From Bryoerythrophyllum caledonicum (taxonomy: Eukaryota > Streptophyta > Bryopsida > Pottiales > Pottiaceae), in contig OZ020514.1 in the NCBI GenBank assembly GCA_963971425.1, positions 42,507,158 through 42,571,157 of the forward strand: a stretch of DNA of 64,000 bases. The letters run 5' to 3'. Positions 47,755 to 60,189 of the stretch are shown piece after piece (the first letter of the stretch is position 1; each line of letters opens with the position of its first letter). A program made the position numbers and the translations under genes. The notes beneath the pieces are model-generated. The model was given only the letters and a program-made list of their open reading frames with translations, searched no databases and had not been told where the DNA came from.

Positions 47755-48115
47755 TCAATAGTGCAATAACTTGGAGGCCAGCATAACACGCACCGCAAGC
47801 GAGCGTTGGGAAGTAGCATCCCATAAACCGTCATAGAGTATACGCTTTGCCGGAGTACAACTATCTGGATTTAGACGTGGAGACCCTGGAATTGAACGAG
47901 GCCACCGCGGCAAAGGTGAGTTGTTCCTTTCATGAATTGGCTCAAGCGCAATAGGGCTTTCAACAACTCTATTGTCCACTGCCATGGTCGAATAATCCAT
48001 GGTTGACTGCGCGGTTGCAGCAGAGTGCAACAAAAGCCCTTTACTCCAAAGGGAAAGGGGAACTCCTCCGGGCCCAGCAGGGAATCCACTGACGCCGACA
48101 ATCACAATCCTGTAG
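47755..48115 (-). CDS. Unknown protein, module C (copy 2)
   Basis: The exon follows an acceptor TTTCTACAG on the minus strand (near 48112) and reads IVGVSGFPAGPGGVPLSLWS and LLLHSAATAQS, then MDYSTMAVDNRVVESP and CTPAKRILYDGLWD, to a TAG near 47755. It aligns with the plus-strand exon at 2223-3038 in order and spacing, but is shorter at the C-terminus. It lies 3' of the phosphatase exactly as in copy 1. Function unknown. Confidence 0.5.
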
Positions 48116-48381
48116 AAAGTTCAACCAAAGTGACGCTCACATACCTTAGAACAATTGACGAAAATTCCAATCATTCAAAACAACACAAAATCCCATTAGC
48201 AGTAGGTATCCATTCTGGAAAACAAAACAAAACGGCTAAACATCTCGGTTTCATTTATCAAAAAAAATATATACACAAAAAATGGTCCGACAAAATTTAC
48301 AAAATGGCGTTGCACTCAACCGATACAGTTTAGCTCTATCCGACCTAAAGTGTAATAAGGATCTAAGCGTTTTCAATGGCA

Positions 48382-49102
48382 CTAAGAGCGGAGATTCTGA
48401 TAGGCCTGGATTGCGTTCCAGATACTCGTAGACTGACCACACGTCTTCTGATCATTATAGAACATCTCCCGGCCCGAGGACTGTTCGGCCCGGTACTGCG
48501 CTAGGCCACCCGGAAACTGATGAAGGTCAGAGAGATATGGCAGCAATTCCTCCAGCAATACATAATCATCTCTCGCGCCATCATGTTTGTGCGACCATGA
48601 TGGAAGAAGAAGGACGTTCTCCGGCAAATTGAGCATATGCTTAATCGGGCTGTCGTCAATGACAAGCGTATTCGCTGGAGTATACTCACGACCCAACCTA
48701 TTGAAGAGATGGTTCGATAACATCTTCAAGAAGATGTCCTTCTGAGTGCCAAATTCCTTCATGTAGATTGTTTTGCTACCGACTCTACGCTCAAGAACCC
48801 TATCGCAACTCTCCTGACCAAAGATCCCAAGAGGGTTCAAAGAACTATGCTGAAATAGATATTTACAAATCAGACGCGTTGTAGATTCCATCATCGAACT
48901 CCAGATCGTGATGGTGGCAATCTTAGACAACTTCGTGAGGAATTCAGCACAACCAGGCCGCACTCGAACTAGTTTAGGGCCTACTTCGGCCGGCTGCGAA
49001 GTCGAGTGAATAGACGAGTCACAGTTCCTGGGTCCCCTGGCCTGCCATGTAGGCTCACATGTGCATAGAACTCCATTGAGGTCGAGAACAACATTCAACC
49101 AC
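48382..49102 (-). CDS. FCP1/SCP-like HAD-family phosphatase homologue (second copy)
   Basis: The exon starts after TTTTGAGTGCAG on the minus strand at 49102 and is open to a TAG at 48382. It encodes WLNVVLDLNGVLC (motif I, again DxN rather than DxD), ITIWSSMMES (motif II), GQESCDRV (shared with copy 1) and TLVIDDSPIKH (motif IV). A likely upstream exon at about 49578-49321 (donor GAG/GTACTC) encodes an acidic segment with VVGHSKPLDTMHGLLG, in the place of exon 892-1032 of copy 1. It is uninterrupted over 239 residues, unlike its neighbours, so it may still be expressed. Confidence 0.75.
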
Positions 49103-49679
49103 CTGCACTCAAAATTTGTTAGGACTCTAGCTATATCTTCTAGATTACTGGCACATTTATTGATGCCTCGCAGACCTGGTTTGGAAACGCCAGGAGAACG
49201 AACAATATTACTAAAGATTCATTAACATGACGGGTCAACAAAATGTCGAACGAAAGAGGCAAACGGTTTTGGGAGATGTCATTGGGGGGGAGAGTGGAGT
49301 GTGAAAAATGTTAGAAGAGTACCTCAAGAACTTCATCGTCTTGCTGCACTTCGTCTCGGACCCCCATCGATCCTAACAAACCATGCATGGTGTCAAGGGG
49401 TTTCGAGTGTCCCACAACCATTTGGAGGCACGGTTCAGAGACAAGGAGAGGTGGCTCCGGGACAGCAGAATCATGTTTGATCTCGTCTACGAGCACGACT
49501 AAAGCTTGGACGACCTCTTCTACGAATGGGACTGCACTTTGGACAACCTCATCAATGACTGGGCGAGCGATCGCGTCATCACACGAAACTTAGATCTGAA
49601 ACAATTCAACGACTTCAACTAATCAGCCGATGCGCACAAAGGACAGTGATACAAGTCAAAGTCGTCAGATGTCAAGCAG

Positions 49680-49701
49680 TTTAGCTCGAGTCGAGCTGAA
49701 G
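49680..49701. repeat. AGCTCGA-type palindrome in the gap between family A and phosphatase exons
   Basis: TTTAGCTCGAGTCGAGCTGA, one mismatch from a perfect palindrome of the core family. Confidence 0.75.
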
Positions 49702-50784
49702 TACTCGCTGAGCACTATAATATTAACAATAATTATTGGAGTACAAAATTGGACATTTACAAAATGTTCTGCCTCTATACACTCGCAACTACGTTACACT
49801 AATCTGACGATGAGCTGGGGACATCAACGATAGATACGTCCCGAGCAGGCAACTTCGGAGGGGAAGAGGGGCGGGCCGACGGGGGTGGGGGAACAAGAAG
49901 CGATTGACCCCCAATGGAGACAGGGGACGGACCCGCCGGAGACGGCAGCAGCAAATTGCCGGGTAGACTCTCAGGCCTACCTTCTGCTGAGGGAGGAGGC
50001 TGGGGAAATGCAGCATGAACTACGGCTGGTGTCGTGGCGACAACAGGGAAATTAGCCGACATGAATCTCTGCATCATGAGCATCATTTCGGCATGCCTCT
50101 GGTCTTGGTCCCTCTTCATCACTTCGTCACGCCTCTACTGTAGATCCCTGAGCTCCTGGTCACGCTCCGCCAGCCGCTGCTCCATCAACCTCATCCGGGT
50201 GGCCTCTTCCTCGAGCTTCTTCTCCAGGGAGATCAACCTGTTGTCATCATGTGCGCTGCTCGCCATAGCCAACGGAGAGCGCCCGCTTGCGCTGGCGACC
50301 TTCCTCTTCTTGGCCACGGGACGAGCGGATGACCCGCCCAAGGTGGGAGCTGAATGAGGCTTGTTGGAAATATCCAGCAAATCCAACTCTGGGAAGTCGA
50401 GTCGCTGCCACGAGGATTCGATTGTGTCTCCCGCTTTAGATTGAGAGACACTCTGAAACTCCAACGAAGTGGCGTCAACGAAGTCGTCATGAGACTCATC
50501 ATCCGGAGTGGCTGTACTTGAGCTCGGGCAAGCAACCAGAGCGCTCGAGTCCTCATCTTCCTCCTCGTCGCCGAGGTCAATAATTGCCTTTCTCTTCCCC
50601 TTCGCAACTGCCGTGCCAAGCTCGGGGAAGATCTTTGCGTTGACGTGATTCGAACCAATAACAAAATCGGCCCAATCCAACGTCAACGCGACCTCCATGG
50701 CGTCGTCGTGCTCCTGCTCATCGGTGTCGTAGAATATGCAGAATGCCTCTAGATCCAACATCTATACACCAATGGATGAACGAG

Positions 50785-51031
50785 TTACACTTTAGGTCGA
50801 ATCGAGCTAAAGTGAACACAAAGTAACACTGCTATTTAAACTCACCTATTTGAACATGAAAGGATACGATGCGATTAAATATGGCTAGAAAATTATATCA
50901 GTATAAGCCGACAATTTAGCTCGACTCGAGCTAAAGCATTGAGCTACAAAAGTATGAGAGACGACCTCTCAGAAACAATCCATGCACAGACAGAGAGAGG
51001 TATCAATAGTTTAGCTCAACTCGAGCTAAAT
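50785..51031. repeat. Three AGCTCGA-type palindromes in one intron
   Basis: Copies lie at about 50787-50814 (ACACTTTAGGTCGA/TCGAGCTAAAGTG), 50914-50936 and 51009-51030, within the intron running from donor GTAAGT (51043) to the acceptor before 50762. The outer bases of each copy differ but are mostly complementary within the copy. Confidence 0.85.
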
Positions 51032-52493
51032 TGGAGGGAAACTTACCACACTTACAATGAGCAATTTCGTCTCGCCAAACAGTTGGACAACTGCCTCCCC
51101 CTTCTTCCAGAATAGTTCCAGGACCTTGATGAAGAACTCCATCCTGAGCTCGTTCATGTTCATTGAGTACGCCAGCTCGTTGTACTTGCGCAGCTTGGTG
51201 TGCAATACATGCTCCGGAGCAGCATAGGTCTTCTTCACGGCAGGGATCTGCGTGAGCTCTTTCTTGAAGAGAAAGAGGAGGCGAACAAGGTCGAGAGCGT
51301 TGTTGCTCTTCGGCGCGAATCCTCCCAAGCGCTCGTTCTCAGAGGGAAGATACTTCGACTGCAGCACATCGTAAGCATGGCACAATGACAGGCCCTCAGC
51401 AAACGTTGTCAGTTGAAGGTGTGACTGCTCGTCGCCGCAAATGAAGAGCCATGCTGGAAGATCGGTGAGGGGAGGCTTCCCTTTCGATGCGAACATCGTC
51501 ATGAACTCGTCAAAGAAGGGCCTCTCCAACGACGACGTTGCCTTCCTAGAGAAACCAGGGATATTCCGGAAGTCGATGATGCCGAGCTTCACGTTGCAAC
51601 TCCAGTTGCGCCACGAATCCGAAGGCCACGTCCCGAGAAAATTTGTTGCCGCCTTGTACGAACGAAAGTGCAAGGCCCCCTGCGGTGGAACGAACGGCGA
51701 CCGCACATCGATGAAGACTCTGAAGAACTCCTTAGCATACGGAGAGAGATCTTCACATTTGCAGTTGCAAAACTGCGTCTACCTCAAATCCTTGTAGTAT
51801 GAATCCGGTGGACCCCAATCCAAGAAGGCATGCTTTGAGGCCTTACTGACGTTGTAGTTCTTCTTGAACGTCCGCCAGTTGGAACGACTATACGCACCAG
51901 AGCTGCTAAAGAAGGCCAGCTCCGGCCTAATCAACTAAATCTCCATACAAGCGACCTCCTTCCTCTTTCTCCAATCCACCTAGTCCCGAGCAGTGTAGCA
52001 ATCCTCTAGCACAGAAGTCGGCTGCTTTATAACCACCTTAGGATAGGGCAACTTCCGAGATGGCCCTGATCGATTGAGAATGTGCTTGCACATTTTCGCG
52101 TGATCGGCTTCGGTCATGTTGCCGAGAAACTTGAAGAATTTGCCTATCAAGACCCCATCCTTCTCAGGCACCCAAGACTTGGCGTCCTTGAACTATGCCA
52201 TGGGCGTCAAAGTCGAATCGACGTTGATGAGGTCGCCATGCACCGCCGAAGAGATGATATCTGACTAGAGCTTGAAGGTCTCATCGGTCGAGGTGATGAT
52301 CTTCACCTTGTTCGTAATCGAGAGCTGCTTCGCCTTTCCGGCTTTCTTGAGCGCTGCTTGGCTCTTCGCAACGTCGATCATTGCAAAGTGCTCACGAACC
52401 ACGTTAAGAAACAACTGCCGAAAATATAAACAAGGTCGATTAAGTTCACAATTAAAGCAGAAATATATGCATATCCAGTGGGGTCCAACAAGT

Positions 52494-52621
52494 GCAAGTT
52501 AGCTCGAGTCGAGCTAACTTGCAACCTAAGAGTATAAAATGCAAGCGATTTCAATCTCCATAAAACATAATACAGATATTGAGCAACCATGCACTAAAGC
52601 TCAAGTCGAGCTAAAGTGCAT
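52494..52621. repeat. Two AGCTCGA-type palindromes in one intron, with different paired arms
   Basis: At 52494-52522 the arms are GCAAGTTAGCTCGA and TCGAGCTAACTTGC, fully complementary. At 52590-52620 they are TGCACTAAAGCTCAA and TCGAGCTAAAGTGCA. The core is the same, but the outer arms are distinct and self-matching. Confidence 0.88.
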
Positions 52622-54154
52622 GACCTCGGTTATGATATATTACCTCAAACTTCTTGTCATTTGCAATCTCCACTACCGTTCTCCGACCTGACTTGTGAGA
52701 CCTGCGAACGCCTGTGACGGAGTGCTTCGGCATTGGTCTCCCAGCTTGGATCCACAAAGCACGGAAGCCGAGGATATTGGTTGCCTACGTCGGCTTGAAC
52801 TAACCAAGTGATTCACATGACTATAATACGCTGATATCTTCCTCAGCTTCTCCGGATCCTGCGTCTAGACAATGTAACAGTGCCATGTTCGGAAGTGCCT
52901 TCTCATCACCTCTAAGACGTTGCCGTTTATCATCTCTTTTGACGCAGCAACGCTGTGCTGGCCGCTGATGATGTAGTAGTCGCAGTCGCTAAGCTCCTCA
53001 ATAGTCGTCGGTATAGCGTCGAACTTCGGCATGACGCAGTGAGTCTGCTTCTACGTCTTGTCTGGCATTTGGAGGTAGTAATGCTTCAACTCCTCCATAC
53101 CCCAAGGTTTGAATGCATGGATGGTCCACTCCAGCGGTGCATTATGCAACCTCATCACGTCAAGCTCGATCTTCATCTCTTTGTCTCCATTGAAGAAGCA
53201 GCTCTGACACTCCGTCCAAAAATTTCGGTAAATCAGTTGGACGTTGTTGTAGTCGATTGTCTCTCCGAACCTGAGCGCCTGAGGGAGCTCGGAGAGTGCA
53301 GAGGCCATCGAATTGCTAACTCCTCCTGTGATACGAGCTTTGTCTTCTTTCTCGAAGAGGTCTCTGGCTTCTTGGCAGCTGAACGCTTCTTGACGGGAGA
53401 AGCGGACGGCGTGTTGCGGAGCGTGCTTCGACTTGTTTTTGCACCTGGTGTTCTAAGCGGAACCGACGCTTGACTCATATCCTAGCTACCGGTCACGGCC
53501 CCCGAAGCCATTGAAATTTCTATCGGGCGTCTTGCGGCGATACTTTTGGCCTTATCTAGAGCGGCAAAGGTACTCATTCTGGATAGAATGACGCGCAATT
53601 TATTAGCTACAGCCTTTGCTTTCAGCGGCTGTCCGCTACTAGTCTCCCATTTCTTTAGAGAGATCTCATGCTCGTCCTGAGTCACTATTTCCTCAAATTT
53701 GGACGACCTAAGATAATCGACTAAATGTTGGATACAAAAGGGTGAGGAAACATTGTTCACTACAATAGTGAACATATAAGGCTTAACGGACTCAGTGGTC
53801 GTTACACACAACAGCTTAACGTGTTCGTTATCTTCGTAGACTACATCAGTAATTTTAGTTGTGAAGTCGGTGTGTTGGGGTTCAGCGATATCACCAGTGA
53901 AGGTCTAACCAAACACTAGATTATCCGTGTAGGTGGCCCACAGAAGCGTCCACTTTAATGTCATTGATGGGTCCTTGAGCTCCCAGCAATCAAAGTGGTT
54001 GTTGTCGTCTCCATCGTCATCATCAATGTCGACGGGCTTTGGCTGGAAGAAGTGTTGTAGCTGAGTCACCATCCTGTCCCTCTCAGATCTGCACATACAC
54101 GAAACAGAGCACAATAATTAGATTGCTTCATCGATCATCCAATTAGGACAGCGA

Positions 54155-54952
54155 GGTTACACTTTAGCTCAACTCAAGCTTAAGTGTAACCAAATACAAG
54201 TATGTGAATGATACTCTGCAACAGAATCTAGTCAATTGGAACATTTTCTTAGACCCTTTCAATCAATTCAGAATACTTCTCGTTCAACTTCCAAAACCGT
54301 GGAAAAGCTTATGAACCGATTCAATCACTCACGAACCTCACTCTTAGAGGTTCGCAAGTGGTCGGAGCGGGACTGAAGCTCTTGCACACTTGTAAAAGGT
54401 GAACGAGAAGTGGACATGAGTTGGGTCATCGATATCATAGGTAAACTTTTGTTTGAATGTTTTAAGGTCCGAAAGTAGTTGTATATTAGTTGTAATTAAG
54501 GTTATTTGTGTTACACTTTAGCTCGGTTCGAGGTAAAGTGAGTTGGCTCTATTGATTCTAAAGCCAATCTTGATTGAGTAATTTGGGTTTGAGAGTTGTG
54601 AATATCATTAATCAAGCTTCATCCGGGTTTTAGCACGACCATAGACACATTCTATTGGCCACACTTTAGCTCGAGTCAAGCTAAAGTGTAGACAACAAAG
54701 CATTGTTCCTGTACATTTCAGTACTACTTGAGCTGAAGTGTACTGGAATAGAGCATCTTTGTCTACAGTTTAGCTCGACTTGAGTTAAAGTGTGGCCAAT
54801 ATAGCGCATTATTGGTCGCACTTAAGCTCGACTCGAGCTAAAGTGAGCCAACAGTGCACAGTGCAGGCGTCACTTTAGCTCGACTCGAGCTAAAGTGCGA
54901 CCAATAATGCGCTCTATTGGCCGCACTTTAGCTCGAGTCGAGCTAAAGTAGG
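54155..54952. repeat. Cluster of AGCTCGA-type palindromes 5' of family A copy iii
   Basis: Eight copies lie near 54157, 54513, 54661, 54716, 54767, 54819, 54870 and 54922. From 54661 on they are spaced ~52 bp apart with GGCCAATA/TTGGTCG-like spacers. Most have arms extended as CACTTTAGCTCGA/TCGAGCTAAAGTG. No gene overlaps. Confidence 0.9.
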
Positions 54953-54959
54953 GCCAACA

Positions 54960-56140
54960 GTGTGCTCTATTGGCTACACTTCAACTGAGTGAATGCTGGT
55001 TATATGGGCCTTCCATCTTATGATATTTAAGGCGAAGGGTTAAGGGCTCCTGGGTGACAATATATATTTTACCTTTCAACCATTGATAATGAAATGTTAT
55101 CCCAGTACTTCTCTGTTGTAACTAGACTTCCAGCAAAAACAATAACAAACCCACACACAAAATCAATCAACTAATCACTCTATCCCAAAACCAAAAAACG
55201 ACAACATGCAGACAGAAAATACAACCACACAGAAGCAATCACAATGCAGAAGCACTGAAAAACCAATACATTAAGCAGTACATTGAAAATTCAACACATT
55301 CAACAGAAACCAACACATTCACAAAGCACAAAGTACAAAGCAGCACATTGAATCCAAATTTTTTAGATAAAACCAAAGTGGTATCAACACTATGATAGAA
55401 ATTATCACCAATTCCACAAAACAACAATCAACACACGCACTTCCAATACAAACAGAAACTAAGGGATTGAGACACATCAAATGCCTGAAGGAAAAGAACA
55501 TAAACACATACAATCACAGCAAACACCAAACATAGAACACCATAATTTCAACAAACAGAAAACCAGAAAACACGAAACAACAAACATAATTCACCAAACT
55601 AGAAAAATCACGAAACAATTGTAGAAGAACAAAATTTGTATATATACCTTTAAGTGTCGAAAGTCTTCTTCAGCTTCTTCTTCTTCCTCCTCTTCGAAAT
55701 TCACGTCAATCCTTCACAGCATCACTCGTTTCTATATCTACGTGCTTGAAACCTTACAGAATTCTAACTCTCACTTCCTACAAACTCTATCAGCAGAAAA
55801 CCTAAGCCTACACGTTTCGGAGAACGTGCGCAACAAACCCTAACAGAAACTCTTTCAACAGTGCCGCTACAATCACAAACTCACGAGTACTCTACACGAA
55901 CAAGGCGCAACAAAAGCTAGAGCGCAACACGAACACGAGCATATCACGAACACGAGCGCGGCACGAGTAGAGCGCAAGCAAAACACGAACACGAAGAGGA
56001 TGAGCAGACACAAAAACGAAGAGAAATACACACGCATGAACACGAAAACGAGAGAGAAGAAATGAAGTCGCGGCCCGATTCCAAACCCTGGACATCTTCG
56101 GCTTCGAATCCTAAGCCATGAGGTCGGCTCCTATAGCCGC
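54960..56140. other. Probable 5' region of family A copy iii; no clear exon
   Basis: A(C)-rich with ACACA tracts (55140-55620). A candidate minus-strand exon end lies near 55650 (AAAG before GTATATATA), preceded by a GA-rich stretch encoding EEEEEAEED-type residues. It could be a first exon, but no start is certain. Confidence 0.25.
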
Positions 56141-56141
56141 G

Positions 56142-56225
56142 GGGATACCCTCGGGATACCCTCGGGATCACCATGATACCCTCGGGATGCTCTCTCATAT
56201 ATCGGTCTAATACCCTCGGGTATTA
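56142..56225. repeat. ATACCCTCGGG short tandem repeat
   Basis: Five copies of GATACCCTCGGG or close variants, the first two adjacent, the others separated by 8-25 bp. Confidence 0.8.
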
Positions 56226-56942
56226 TGGTAGATGCACCATCTTTTCAGAGTTTCTTTTTAAAAAAATTCTTTTTGATTTTTTTTTAAAAATTACTTTTCG
56301 ATTTTTTTTAAAAATCAATTTGATTTCGTACATTTTGCCCATTTTCCATTTCATTTTTAACAAAAGTTAAAACTCCTCGTAACTTTGGTTTAATAAGCGT
56401 TTACAATTTCTCTACTTGTAAGTTTCCAAGACAATTTCTCTGAACCTAAAACACTACAAATTTGTAAATTCTGAGGCAATGATTGGTAGTCAAAGAAAAT
56501 ATAATATTTCCAATTTCAAACGTATGATCTCATTTAAGACTTATGTATTCACATATTCTTTATAATACACAAACTTTGATTGCAGAGACGTGAACAATTC
56601 ATGTGTTTAGTGTTGAAAATAGGATTAAAGTGCTTGGTTTTCTTTCATGCTCTGACTGGATTAGCTGGCTTTCACTTCACAGAATTTCAATTATTGCATT
56701 ACACAAGGTGTAAATTCATTACCATCGTTATATATAAGTTCCTCCTACACCAATTATTAGGTGTTGGAGAGGGGTGAAGCACATTTAAAATAGCTCTAAC
56801 GATACGATTTAGAATTCTATTACTTTGAATTCCAGTTTTCCTTTTTTGTGAGTTTGAAATTTTTTACTATGTGAATCGAACAGACTATTAGTATGTTAAG
56901 ACCACATCTTGCAGTAGTATAAAGGTAAAATAAAAACAGAAG

Positions 56943-57048
56943 ATGCACACTTTAGCTCTATTGGAGCTAAAGTGTGCATATTCTCTTTTTAGTTCCCTAC
57001 ATTTACTGATGGTGCACACTTTAGCTCTAATAGAGCTAAAGTGTGAAT
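56943..57048. repeat. TTTAGCTC...GAGCTAAA palindromes, 68-bp unit
   Basis: Two copies (56947-56976 and 57015-57044) with arms GCACACTTTAGCTC and GAGCTAAAGTGTG around TATTG or TAATA loops, each followed by TTCTTTTTAG/TTCTTTTCAT and ACATTTACTGATGG-like sequence. The unit resembles those at 58527 and 32334. Confidence 0.85.
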
Positions 57049-57054
57049 TTTTTC

Positions 57055-57790
57055 TTTTCATGTCACTACATTTTGCTTTAGTATGTTAAGCTTTAGTATA
57101 TTTGCTTTTATGTATCGATACAAATAGTGTAGTTAGAGCATCTCCACCTGTGACGGGGAATTTTCCACGCCATCACGAGACGTGCCCAAGTTTGAGATGA
57201 CGGGAGAGGGGTTACCCTTTCCCTTCCGCACCCGTCCTGGAATTGGCCACTCCAGGGGAACGCCAGCGCTCGCCGCTGTCGCCGTAGTTGGCCCTTTTTT
57301 CTTTACTATTGTTTTTAATAGTTTTCTATTGTTTTTTTAATTCCCTCCTGTCATTACATGATTGGACACATTCTCCCGGACCCTCTGCCCCGGTGGAGAT
57401 GCTCTTTTTCTAGTACACTATTTGTCAACAAGTTGGCAATTAGTTTTAGTCGTCATTGTCATTAATATTATCCTTCAATTGTCCACCTCCTGCAGTTCAT
57501 TTTGTATTAGCCCTCCATCAAAACCCTACCCTAGCACACAAATTTGTTATTTCATAATAAGTGTTAGCTCAGAATATTTTGCCAACCGGTTGTTATGCAT
57601 TTATTCTTCTTGTCTCATCTTCAACCTCAAATTCTTATCGTCTTACTAGAGTGTTACCCGTGTCCTCCGGAAACAACATTTTTTTGTGTTGATTCCCCAC
57701 CTCCCCGTCCCCTAGCCCTTTCCCTCCAATCCATCATCCCTCCGTCTTTGTCCCCTAGCTCTTTCCCTCCAATCCATCGTCCCTCCGTCC
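57055..57790. other. Intergenic, no supported gene
   Basis: A GC-richer patch at 57150-57300 is flanked by AT-rich DNA. Frames here have no domain support. Confidence 0.3.
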
Positions 57791-57794
57791 TTGT

Positions 57795-57900
57795 CCCCTT
57801 GTCCCCCGATCCCGTCCCCGTCCTTGTCCTTGTCCCCGTCCGCGTCCCCGTCCGCGTCCCCGTCCCCGTCCTCGTCCCAGTCCCCGTCCTCGTCCCATCC
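57795..57900. repeat. GTCCCC/CGTCCC hexanucleotide microsatellite
   Basis: Runs of CCCGTC/CTTGTCCCCGTCCGCGTC give a V-P-V-P frame at 57595-57918 that is a repeat artefact. Confidence 0.85.
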
Positions 57901-58526
57901 TTTAATCCAAAACCCTAACTTTTAGCTTTTCATCCAAAAGCTTTTTCATCTATGCATTCATCCATGGATGTGTTTTTGTATATTTAAGGATTATTTATAG
58001 AATATTGAATGTATTGTTAATGAATAGTTAATGAATAGAAAATAAATTTCAAATGTAAATTCAATGTGTATTCGCATATTCAATGAGTATTTAATGAATA
58101 TTTACATAATATGTAATGCACATTGAATGCATATGTGATGGATATCGAATGAGTTTTTTTTTTGTATTTCTATATTTTTTGTATGTTTAAGTTTTTCCCA
58201 AGCTCTTTCTTGCAAACTCTTGTTTTTCTACAAGCACTCAACCCTTCTTGACTTGAATGCTCAAGATGTAACCAAATCATTATTGAGGTTTCACACAGTA
58301 ACTGTCCACAAGAAAAAAACTTTATGTTCCACTATTTACTAGGATTGACATTTAGTGTAGTAGTTGACATTTAGTGTAATATAGTTTTGTCACCACACTT
58401 ATTGTAAATTTTTCAATTGGTGTATGGTTTCCTATTTAGTGTCCACTACACTAGAAGCCATATTTTGTGTACTAGAGCTACATAGTGCAATTTTGCTTTC
58501 TAATTTACTCCATTTAGTGATGGTGC

Positions 58527-58625
58527 ACAATTTAGCTCTAATAGAGCTAAATTGTGCGTGTTTTCTTTTTAGTTCACTGCACCTAGTGATGAGGCACTGG
58601 AGCTAAAGTGTGTGCACACACTCCT
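58527..58625. repeat. TTTAGCTC palindrome and half-copy
   Basis: A full copy at 58525-58556 (GCACAATTTAGCTC/GAGCTAAATTGTGC) has both arms changed together relative to 56947 (CACAATTT/AAATTGTG versus CACACTTT/AAAGTGTG). A half-copy lies near 58600. Confidence 0.8.
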
Positions 58626-58629
58626 TGTA

Positions 58630-60020
58630 CTTCATTGCACGTAGTAATGGGGCACACCTCTGCTACAAACCAAGCTGATGTATGTGCAATGTGTATTTCC
58701 ATTTCTTCAAACAATCATTTTGAACTCCGTACTTCTCTTTAAGGTTAAGTATTTCACAAGGTGAAATAAAAATCTTTTGAATTTTAAAAGGATTTTCAAA
58801 TTATGTAGTCCTAAACCTCCAATAGTAATATTAAAAAGCAAAAAAATATGACGATCTCCTAGTCTTCAGTGGATATGAAATCTAAGTATTTCTCGTGCCA
58901 TAAATCCATAATATTTGACAATGTGTGAAAATGTATGAATTGGGATATAATCTTATTTTTCACTAGAAAAATAACATGTTTTTCCACAATATCAAACGTT
59001 CTAATATTACTTCTATGTATTTAAAATATCACATTCCATAGTGTGTCATAGCAAAAGGTATTTAAGTTGCTCGACGTGCCGGCAATCAAGAAGTTCCTCT
59101 TCTGGCTAGCCTAACTTGTATTGAAGACGTTCAATGAGAAAATAAATTACTTAGAAATATGCCTCATGACTTCTATCATCCTTTTACAAAATTTTGAGAA
59201 TTTGAAATATAATTTGCGACCACAGGAACGTGCTCCTAAACTATTTATTATTTTTTGCATGTATATAATTTAAAATTACTTACATTATGATCATTAAATT
59301 ATGCTTGATGCACTAAGTGATACACTTTGTATTAGTTATATTTAATATTTTGATTATCCTTTTTTTCTCATGAGGAGGTCATTCCATTTCTTGTTTAAAT
59401 CTTTTAATATTGTTCCACTCTCTATGTTTTACAAATGACAAAGTCTTAAATTTCACGTCAAAACATGAAATTGTGTATGGTCAAGAATTTCTCCATCTTT
59501 AATGTCATGTTAGATTGTCACACCCTAAACTCATGATAATACAATTTGAACTAAAGAATAAGATATTTTAATCCAACTATTAGTTTGTGCACATTTTCGG
59601 TCTTTGAGTACTTAGTGGATAGTAACCAATTTCGATTCCAAATCCAAACTATGGGGACACTTGGGATTCTTGCAAAAGAATAAACATTCTAAATTGATTA
59701 CAAAATAGTAACATTATGCACTTTTTAAAAACCCCAATGAAATGATGTCCAAAGCATTTTTGAATACATACTTTTTTGCTCAAAATACATGTGCACATAC
59801 AATATGTTTTTTTTTCTTTAATGTGACTCGTTCGTTAAGGTCTTTGCTTTCAACTTTATAGATAAGTCCTATTTTGGATTGTAATACAAATTCTTTCTAT
59901 TCATCTCAAAATCTTCTCTACATTTTCCTATACCTTAGTTGAATTGTCAACATCCGGAATACTCAAACTATTAGTAAATTGAAATGAAATATCATCACAA
60001 GGATAATATTTAAACCAAGG
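58630..60020. other. AT-rich intergenic, no gene seen
   Basis: No long frames and no repeats apparent by eye. Confidence 0.4.
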
Positions 60021-60022
60021 AC

Positions 60023-60095
60023 CCTAAATCCTAAACCCTAAATTCCAAACCCTAAACCCTAATCCTAACCCTAAACCCTGCACGTTACCCTAACC
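60023..60095. repeat. Interstitial telomere-like CCCTAAA tract
   Basis: Around ten units of CCCTAAA/CCCTAA with variants (AAACCCTAAACCCTAA near 60050), the plant-type telomere repeat. It may be a relic of break repair, or telo-box-like promoter sequence for the region downstream. Confidence 0.8.
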
Positions 60096-60189
60096 CTGAA
60101 TCCCATAGTTATGTGTATATTACTCGCATGTGCGAGTATATTCGAGGTTTGTACTCTTCCTTATTTTAGTCGGCCGGGAAATAATAGAT

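Larger units (their letters stand above)
49799..54114 (-). pseudogene. Family A copy iii: ParB-like coiled-coil gene with palindrome-bearing introns
   Basis: Minus-strand order. 54114-53233: acidic N-terminus (DIDDDDGDDNNHFDCWEL), then a K-rich linker (SPVKKRSAAKKPETSSRKKT). 53308-52640, in shifted frames: DCDYYIISGQHSVAASKEMI and ALWIQAGRPMPKHSVTG, homologous to the GQHxxAA region of copy ii. Next is an intron (about 52643-52416). 52415-51043 includes LERPFFDEFMTMF and ends LLIVSV before donor GTAAGT. After an intron (51043-50763), 50762-49799 has an acidic region, a coiled coil (SLEKKLEEEATRMRLMEQRL) and a P-rich tail. In-frame TAGs include one where copy ii has Trp in IVWT (near 52870) and one at 50132. 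Copy ii's Gly-rich motif is not retained here. It is broken but better preserved than copy ii. Confidence 0.55.

Noticed and set aside
54661..54952. CRISPR-like array of regularly spaced palindromes
   Set aside because: Repeats are not identical, spacers are similar rather than unique, no cas genes are present and the context is a plant nuclear genome.
57595..57918. V-P-rich 107-residue protein
   Set aside because: Translation of a CGTCCC microsatellite.
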